Below are positions 58,720 through 64,000 of a stretch of 64,000 nt of DNA, piece after piece (the first letter of the stretch is position 1; every line of letters begins with the position of its first letter). The translations under genes were made by a program, and so were the position numbers. The notes under the pieces were generated by a model. It did no database searches. It saw only the letters and a program-made list of their open reading frames with translations, and was not told the DNA's origin. This DNA is from Arabidopsis thaliana (taxonomy: Eukaryota > Streptophyta > Magnoliopsida > Brassicales > Brassicaceae). Location: contig NC_003076.8 of NCBI RefSeq assembly GCF_000001735.4, positions 2,914,001 through 2,978,000 of the forward strand, written 5' to 3'.

Positions 58720-60438
58720 ATGATTTTCCGGCGATTCTCCGGGAGATTTCTAACTGCGATCCCCGACTCTTGTAAACTTAAATTCGAAGCTAAACGGAGT
58801 TTCCGATCTGATGCGGCGCTCGAAGCCATAGCTAATGCATTAGAAGAGAAAGTACCAAACTTAGTGTTATACAATTATCCTTCCTTCTCCGGCGCTTTTT
58901 CAGCTCTCTTCGCTCATCTCTACCACTATCGACTCCGTCTTCCTTGTCTCATCTTACCCTTTTCTTCCCTCATACCCTTTAGGTACACTTTTCACTCTCT
59001 GCAGATTTTTCTTAAGAAATGTAAGGTTTTGATAATTGGGAATTTGAAAAATCTTGCAGGGTTGAAGATTTGTGTTTGGAGGGGTTTGAGAGGTGTTACC
59101 TTCTCGATTTTGTTGTTCCAAAAGATTTTGCTTGCCAGAAAACAGCTTGCGAGTATGTTCAGTGATGTTATCTTACAACTATTTAGGTTCAAAAAGTTAA
59201 GTCCTTTGGGGTTTGATTTTGTTCTTTGGGTTTAGGATCGTTTGCTTTGATCATCGGAACTCCGCATTGAAAAGGATTGGCTTAATAAAGGAAGAGCACA
59301 AGAAGAGGCTTAAGATTTATGTTGATACTGAAACTAGTAGCTCAAAGGCTGTGTATAAATATTTCTCTAGTAAACTCACAGATCAAAGATCTTCTGAGGT
59401 TAGTGAGGACAATGATGTGTGTAAATGACTCTGCTTTGTTAGTAATATATCTAAAGATCTTATGTTTTTATCTATTGCTTAGGTAGAAGCTCTCAGTTTG
59501 CTAAGTGTAGAAGACAAAACTCGGGTTGAATCGGTTCTTGATTACATTGAGGATATCGATCTTCGGCGATGGATGTTACCAGATATCAAAGCTTTCAGCT
59601 TTGGTCTTAAGGATTGGCGCTCAAGGATCAATTGTATCATCAATCCTTACATGTACGAACAGGTCCGATGTCTATTCACATTGTTTCCTTTTGTGAAATA
59701 ATTAAACTCTTATTGAATCTGTGCATGTCCTTAAACCATTCCTCAGTATAGTATTTCATGTCTCTCTATGTTGCAGTTGTTGAAAATAAGTTCAGCGGAT
59801 CTCATTGCGTATGGGAATTCGTATTTTTCATCTCGTCTTATTGATGCAAAGAAACTGCTAAAGCTGAATAAAGCTTTCAAGATTAGATTGGGAAGAGGGT
59901 TATATGGAGAGTGCCTGGTAATTGTTTTTTTTTGTTGCATCAAAATTCTCTTTGTTTCAAAAATCACTGATTGAGAATTTGTTCTAATCATAGGGAATGC
60001 GCGCAGATGGTAACCATCAACTAAGCGATGAACTTGGCAAGCTTCTTAGTCTACAAAGTTCTGCAGCTGGTCTGAGGTAAATATAATTTCCTTATGACGC
60101 TTCTGTTGTTGTGAAGAAATGTGGATAGTAGTGTAAGTTAGTATCACCTCTTTGATATCAGGCCTATAGGAGCTGTTACATTTGTGCAAAGGAATAATCT
60201 CAAAATGTGCTTGAGAAGTACCGATGCTATAACCAATACATCCGAAGTTGCTAAGGTTTGTCATGTTTCGAAATCTTACTGCAACTTTTTGTTTAATGGT
60301 TTTAGTGATCAGTTAAACTTATATACCTTCCATGTTTTTTAAAATTTGGAAAAGGCTTATGGAGGAGGTGGAACGTCTAGTTCAAGCTCGTTTATCATAA
60401 GAATGGATGAATATAATCAATGGATTTCGAAGCTTTGA
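58720..60438 (+). CDS. DHH-phosphoesterase-like protein of unknown function
   Basis: Eight exons: 58720-58982, 59060-59152, 59236-59398, 59483-59662, 59777-59917, 59994-60076, 60162-60255 and 60355-60438, giving 366 aa (recalled as AT5G09580, 'unknown protein'). The N-terminus MIFRRFSGRFLTAIPDS looks like a mitochondrial presequence. I see a resemblance to DHH/DHHA1 phosphoesterases: NLVLYNYPSFSGAFSALFAH where DHH proteins have H-x-x-x-DG-x-x-SA, IVCFDHRNSALKR at the DHH motif (DHR), and a C-terminal AYGGGGTSSSSSFIIRM like the DHHA1 GGGH loop. Several metal ligands are replaced, so catalysis is doubtful. An in-frame ATG 27 codons upstream (58639) is an alternative start. The fold assignment is inference. 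Confidence 0.8.
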
Positions 60439-60934
60439 CCATGAAAACTCTTCTCCAAGACCAATCTCAAAGCGAAATTTTGGCATTGTCAAAGACATTA
60501 GACTTAGAAGTCAATATCTAGTGACAAGTTTGGTGATCACAAACGGCTGATAAATTATCGAAGATTGAAGTTGAAAGTTGAGTCGATTCCTTTCTTGAGC
60601 CGGTTTTGATTTAGATTAGTTTGGGCACAGCTACAGCTACATGTAAGGCGGTGAAATCGAACGGCCTAAAATTGAGAACGCAACAAGTGTACATGTCTAC
60701 TCCAGTTATTCTTGATTTTGTTTATTCTCTTTTTTTTTTTTGTCAAAGTATCTTGAGCCGTTTTCTCTGGATTTTTATTTGACTCGCTCTTCTTTTCTTG
60801 CTATCCAAAAAAGGTTAAAAGAAGTTGGAAGCTTGTTTGGCTTCAGGTTTAAGACTATCATCAATCAGGCGTTGTTACGAAACCCGCTAAAAGAGAAAGA
60901 GGGTTATAGTTATTTAGTTTCACTCGTTCGCGAA
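60439..60934. other. Intergenic between the DHH-like gene and U2
   Basis: 3' UTR of the DHH-like gene followed by spacer. No other gene is seen. Confidence 0.5.
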
Positions 60935-60984
60935 GTCCCACATCGCTAAGAAAAGAACGTGAAAGAAAAAACGAGTGGTATAAA
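60935..60984 (+). promoter_or_regulatory. Plant snRNA promoter: USE and TATA box
   Basis: The upstream sequence element GTCCCACATCG (60935-60945) and TATAAA (60979-60984) are about 33 bp apart, four helical turns shorter spacing not being present. This spacing is that of RNA polymerase II-transcribed plant snRNA genes (Pol III types are about 10 bp closer). The TATA box is 33 bp before the U2 start. Confidence 0.9.
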
Positions 60985-61011
60985 GTACGAGGCCATGGCA
61001 CTCAGCAAATC

Positions 61012-61207
61012 ATACCTTTCTCGGCCTTTTGGCTAAGATCAAGTGTAGTATCTGTTCTTATCAGTTTAATATCTGATATGTGGGCCATCGGCCCACACGA
61101 TATTAACTCTATTTTTTAAGGGAGGAAGCCCGTTTAGATAGCTTGCTATCTGGGCTTTCACGAGTCTCCCATGCGTTGCACTATTGCGAGGGCTTGGCTC
61201 AACCCGC
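61012..61207 (+). ncRNA. U2: U2 spliceosomal snRNA
   Basis: The RNA begins ATACCTTTCTCGGCCTTTTG and has the branch-point recognition motif GTAGTA (61045-61050), the stem-loop II arms GTGGGCCATCGGCCCAC, an Sm site ATTTTTTAAG (61111-61120), and stem-loops III/IV ending in GCTTGGCTCAACCCGCC. The length, 196 nt, is that of plant U2. U2 pairs with the intron branch site in the spliceosome. Promoter (USE plus TATA) and a 3' box (AGTCTAA, 61217-61223) are all present and correctly spaced, so this is a functional-looking copy (recalled as AT5G09585). Confidence 0.97.
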
Positions 61208-61216
61208 CATTTATTC

Positions 61217-61223
61217 AGTCTAA
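61217..61223 (+). terminator. snRNA 3'-end box
   Basis: AGTCTAA fits the plant snRNA 3' consensus AGTNNAA, ten bases beyond the U2 3' end and preceded by CA as expected. Confidence 0.8.
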
Positions 61224-61296
61224 GGAAATAAAAAAAAGCTAAAGTGATTAAATCGAAAAGCCAAATAAAATCCATGAACGTCCGTCTTTCTTGTAT

Positions 61297-61326
61297 AGCC
61301 CATGACAGTTGGGCTTAAGGAGCCCA
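61297..61326 (+). promoter_or_regulatory. Three site II motifs upstream of mtHSC70
   Basis: AGCCCA (61297-61302), TGGGCT (61310-61315) and AGCCCA (61321-61326) lie within 30 bp. They are TCP-type sites common at nuclear genes of the organelle and translation machinery. Confidence 0.6.
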
Positions 61327-61519
61327 TAATCAAAACCCATACAAAAGATGTATATATTAGTACCTAAATAAATTGCAATTCGACCACTCTGTTTCCTGAG
61401 ATTTATCCTCAGTACCCGATACTCTAAAATTGACTTACCTGAAATTCAACATAACGATTCTCAAACTTCCACGTGGCAATATCACGTCCTTGCACTTGGT
61501 CTTCACGATTTTCGTTTTT

Positions 61520-61587
61520 AAACGACGTCGTTTCAAAGAGCATTATACCGTCGTCGATGTCGAGAATTATCACCATCTAGAATCTTC
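61520..61587 (+). promoter_or_regulatory. ACGT-core palindrome and heat-shock element of mtHSC70
   Basis: A perfect 14-bp palindrome AAACGACGTCGTTT (61520-61533), with a bZIP C-box core GACGTC, lies about 190 bp before the ATG. A two-unit heat-shock element GAATCTTC (61580-61587), within TCTAGAATCTTCC, follows; that is the nGAAnnTTCn pattern bound by HSFs. Confidence 0.6.
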
Positions 61588-61720
61588 CCTCAACCTCTAG
61601 AAAACAACTTTCGTATCCTTCAAAAACCCTAAACCCTAGCTTTTGCACAGACGCAATTTCATCGCATCATTTTGCAATTTTCCTTTACTGATCTGTCACC
61701 ACCTCTTGAATTTCGAAACC

Positions 61721-64000
61721 ATGGCTACCGCAGCTCTCCTCCGCTCTATTCGACGCCGTGAAGTCGTTTCCTCTCCTTTCTCAGCTTACAGATGCGTAAG
61801 TCTTTATATCTTCTCTCGATCTTCTTCTATCTTTTACGAGACCTGTTAGCGAAATCAGAGTTTCAAGTGAGCTAACTTACATGATCTGATTTTACTCTTT
61901 TCTTATGGTTCATTTCTCGCAATCTCGAAAATGATGTTTGTTCGAATTTCCTTGGCCTGATCTGGTTCAATCTTGTTGCAGCTTTCAAGCAGTGGGAAAG
62001 CATCATTGAACAGTTCCTATCTGGGTCAGAATTTTAGAAGCTTTTCCAGAGCCTTTAGGTATTTGATCTTTCCATTTATTTGCTACCACCAAAGATCTTG
62101 CTATGTTTCTCTGTTTCTTAAGGTTTATTCTTCTTGATTTAGCTCGAAGCCTGCTGGAAACGATGTCATTGGTATTGATTTGGGTACTACTAATTCATGT
62201 GTTGCCGTCATGGAGGGGAAGGTAAGCTGCTGATTTCTAAATGAGTTATAATTTTTTTTTCCTGAGGTTTTGATGTTTGAGCTAACTTTGTGTGTGTTTT
62301 ATCTGATCTTGTAGAATCCGAAAGTCATTGAAAATGCTGAAGGTGCTCGAACCACTCCATCAGTTGTAGCATTCAACACGAAAGGAGAACTTCTTGTGGG
62401 TACACCAGCCAAGCGACAAGCTGTCACTAATCCTACAAACACAGTATCTGGAACGAAACGTTTGATTGGGAGAAAGTTCGACGATCCACAAACTCAGAAA
62501 GAAATGAAGATGGTGCCTTACAAGATTGTGCGTGCACCTAATGGCGATGCGTGGGTTGAAGCCAATGGTCAGCAGTATTCTCCTAGTCAGATTGGAGCGT
62601 TTATCTTGACGAAGATGAAAGAGACGGCCGAAGCTTACCTTGGAAAATCTGTCACGAAAGCTGTTGTCACTGTTCCAGCTTACTTTAATGATGCTCAGAG
62701 ACAAGCAACAAAAGATGCTGGTAGAATTGCTGGTCTTGATGTTGAGAGAATCATAAATGAACCGACGGCTGCTGCTCTGTCCTATGGAATGACCAACAAG
62801 GAGGGGTTGATTGCTGTGTTTGATCTTGGTGGTGGGACATTTGATGTATCTGTTTTGGAGATTTCTAATGGGGTATTCGAGGTAATTATCTCCCATGTGA
62901 TCTTATGTTTGTCAGGTCTTCTGTTGCTTTTTCTTTGAGAATCGTTCTTATTATTAAATTGCTTTTTTCAGGTGAAAGCCACCAATGGTGATACCTTCTT
63001 GGGAGGTGAGGATTTCGACAATGCTCTGCTAGACTTCTTGGTTAATGAGTTCAAGACCACTGAGGGAATAGACCTAGCCAAAGACAGACTTGCTCTGCAG
63101 AGGCTTAGAGAAGCCGCTGAGAAAGCGAAGATTGAACTGTCATCTACTTCTCAAACTGAAATTAATCTCCCATTTATCACAGCCGATGCATCTGGAGCAA
63201 AGCATTTCAACATCACCCTAACAAGGTCAAGGTTTGAAACTCTTGTGAATCACTTGATTGAGAGGACCCGCGATCCTTGCAAGAACTGTCTCAAGGATGC
63301 TGGTATAAGTGCTAAGGAAGTTGATGAGGTTCTTCTAGTTGGAGGAATGACGCGTGTCCCCAAGGTTCAGTCTATTGTTGCGGAGATCTTTGGAAAGAGT
63401 CCAAGCAAAGGTGTCAATCCTGATGAGGCTGTTGCTATGGGAGCTGCACTTCAAGGTGGTATCCTCCGCGGTGATGTCAAAGAATTGTTGCTTCTGGATG
63501 TCACACCTCTATCGCTCGGTATTGAAACACTTGGTGGTGTCTTTACGAGACTGATCACCCGAAATACAACCATCCCCACAAAGAAGAGTCAGGTATGCCC
63601 GTCAAGATTTGATCTTTTGATGGAAAATCACTTAGTAACTAGGAAGGAATCCTGACGATTACATTGGCGTTAGGCAAAACTAGGGTAGTATGAGGCATGC
63701 GTTATAGTTTGAGTTACTCCTCTTGGCATTGATTCCTACATGATTCCAATCTTTTATTTTAAGGGGTCATGAAAGCACATTCCTGTGATATATACTAATT
63801 TATGAGCCATCCAAAGCTACCATTGTTTTTGTCAAGTTTTTACTAAAATGTTGATTGTCTCGTTTCATTCTCTTGAAGGTGTTCTCAACTGCAGCCGATA
63901 ATCAGACTCAAGTTGGGATCAGGGTGCTTCAAGGTGAGCGTGAAATGGCAACAGACAACAAGCTCTTGGGAGAATTTGATCTAGTTGGCATTCCACCATC
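61721..64000 (+). CDS. MTHSC70-2: Mitochondrial HSP70 (mtHSC70-2/HSC70-5), 5' part
   Basis: Exons 61721-61795, 61982-62058, 62143-62221, 62315-62881, 62972-63592 and 63879 to the window edge; the 3' end is missing. The presequence [20 protein letters not shown] to about residue 50 is basic and Ser-rich, with no acid until EVV. The mature ATPase domain follows: [69 protein letters not shown] and [14 protein letters not shown]; the start of the substrate-binding domain ([20 protein letters not shown]) is also visible. It drives protein import with PAM/J-partners and folding in the matrix. Recalled as AT5G09590. A heat-shock element lies upstream. Two mitochondrial HSP70 genes exist in Arabidopsis; the choice here rests on location. 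Confidence 0.96.

Overview
The window looks like a gene-dense euchromatic segment of a small-genome Brassicaceae plant, almost certainly Arabidopsis thaliana. It is AT-rich, has short GT-AG introns (mostly 70-350 bp), and the encoded proteins match from memory a run of chromosome 5 loci, about AT5G09390 to AT5G09590. Identities and locus names come from recognition of the translated sequence, not from a search. Exon joins were read by eye from splice sites and reading phase, and most spliced lengths agree with the lengths I remember for these proteins.

Layout. 1-1803: 3' part of a CD2BP2/U5-52K-like splicing protein (+). 2377-6604: KUP7 potassium transporter (+). 7457-13291: CAMTA1 calmodulin-binding transcription activator (+). 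14316-17750: OM64/TOC64-V mitochondrial outer-membrane receptor (+). 18162-19362: alpha/beta hydrolase (+). A gene-free AT-rich stretch of about 5 kb precedes EXL4 (24397-25233, +). 26318-27201 is a non-autonomous hAT element. 27864-29324: PPR protein (+). 30437-31980: the SAC51-like bHLH gene SACL1 with its conserved peptide uORF (-). A MITE-like inverted repeat lies near 33.1-33.4 kb. 35241-36513: dicarboxylate carrier DIC3 (-). 37181-37615: a secreted Pro/Glu-repeat protein (-). 38378-42554: three tandem copies of cytosolic ribosomal protein S15 (-). 43116-44251: a hAT element with a decayed transposase. 44464-47192: the tandem cell-wall proteins PELPK2 and PELPK1 (-). 48422-49264: a J-like protein (-). 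49850-52465: Rab GDI (+). 53170 to about 55655: a multi-KH protein (+). 56733-58386: twin CX9C protein with a duplicated last exon (+). 58720-60438: a DHH-phosphoesterase-like protein (+). 61012-61207: U2 snRNA (+). 61721 to the right edge: mitochondrial HSC70 (+).

The genes are independent eukaryotic transcription units, but themes recur. Several serve mitochondria: OM64, DIC3, the CX9C protein, mtHSC70 and probably the PPR protein. Several serve RNA handling or translation: the CD2BP2-like protein, U2 snRNA, the KH protein, the S15 array and the uORF-controlled SACL1. Site II (TGGCCY-type) and telo-box motifs sit upstream of some of these.

The observations I rate highest are: a duplicated, intact alternative last exon downstream of the CX9C gene; a missing in-frame 3' splice site before the last exon of the KH gene; two hAT elements with exact 8-bp target duplications, one of which may carry captured host sequence; an exact 117-bp tandem duplication inside PELPK1, together with a duplicated PELPK promoter; and a DHH-like protein with altered metal-binding motifs. 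I did not find an undescribed multi-gene system.
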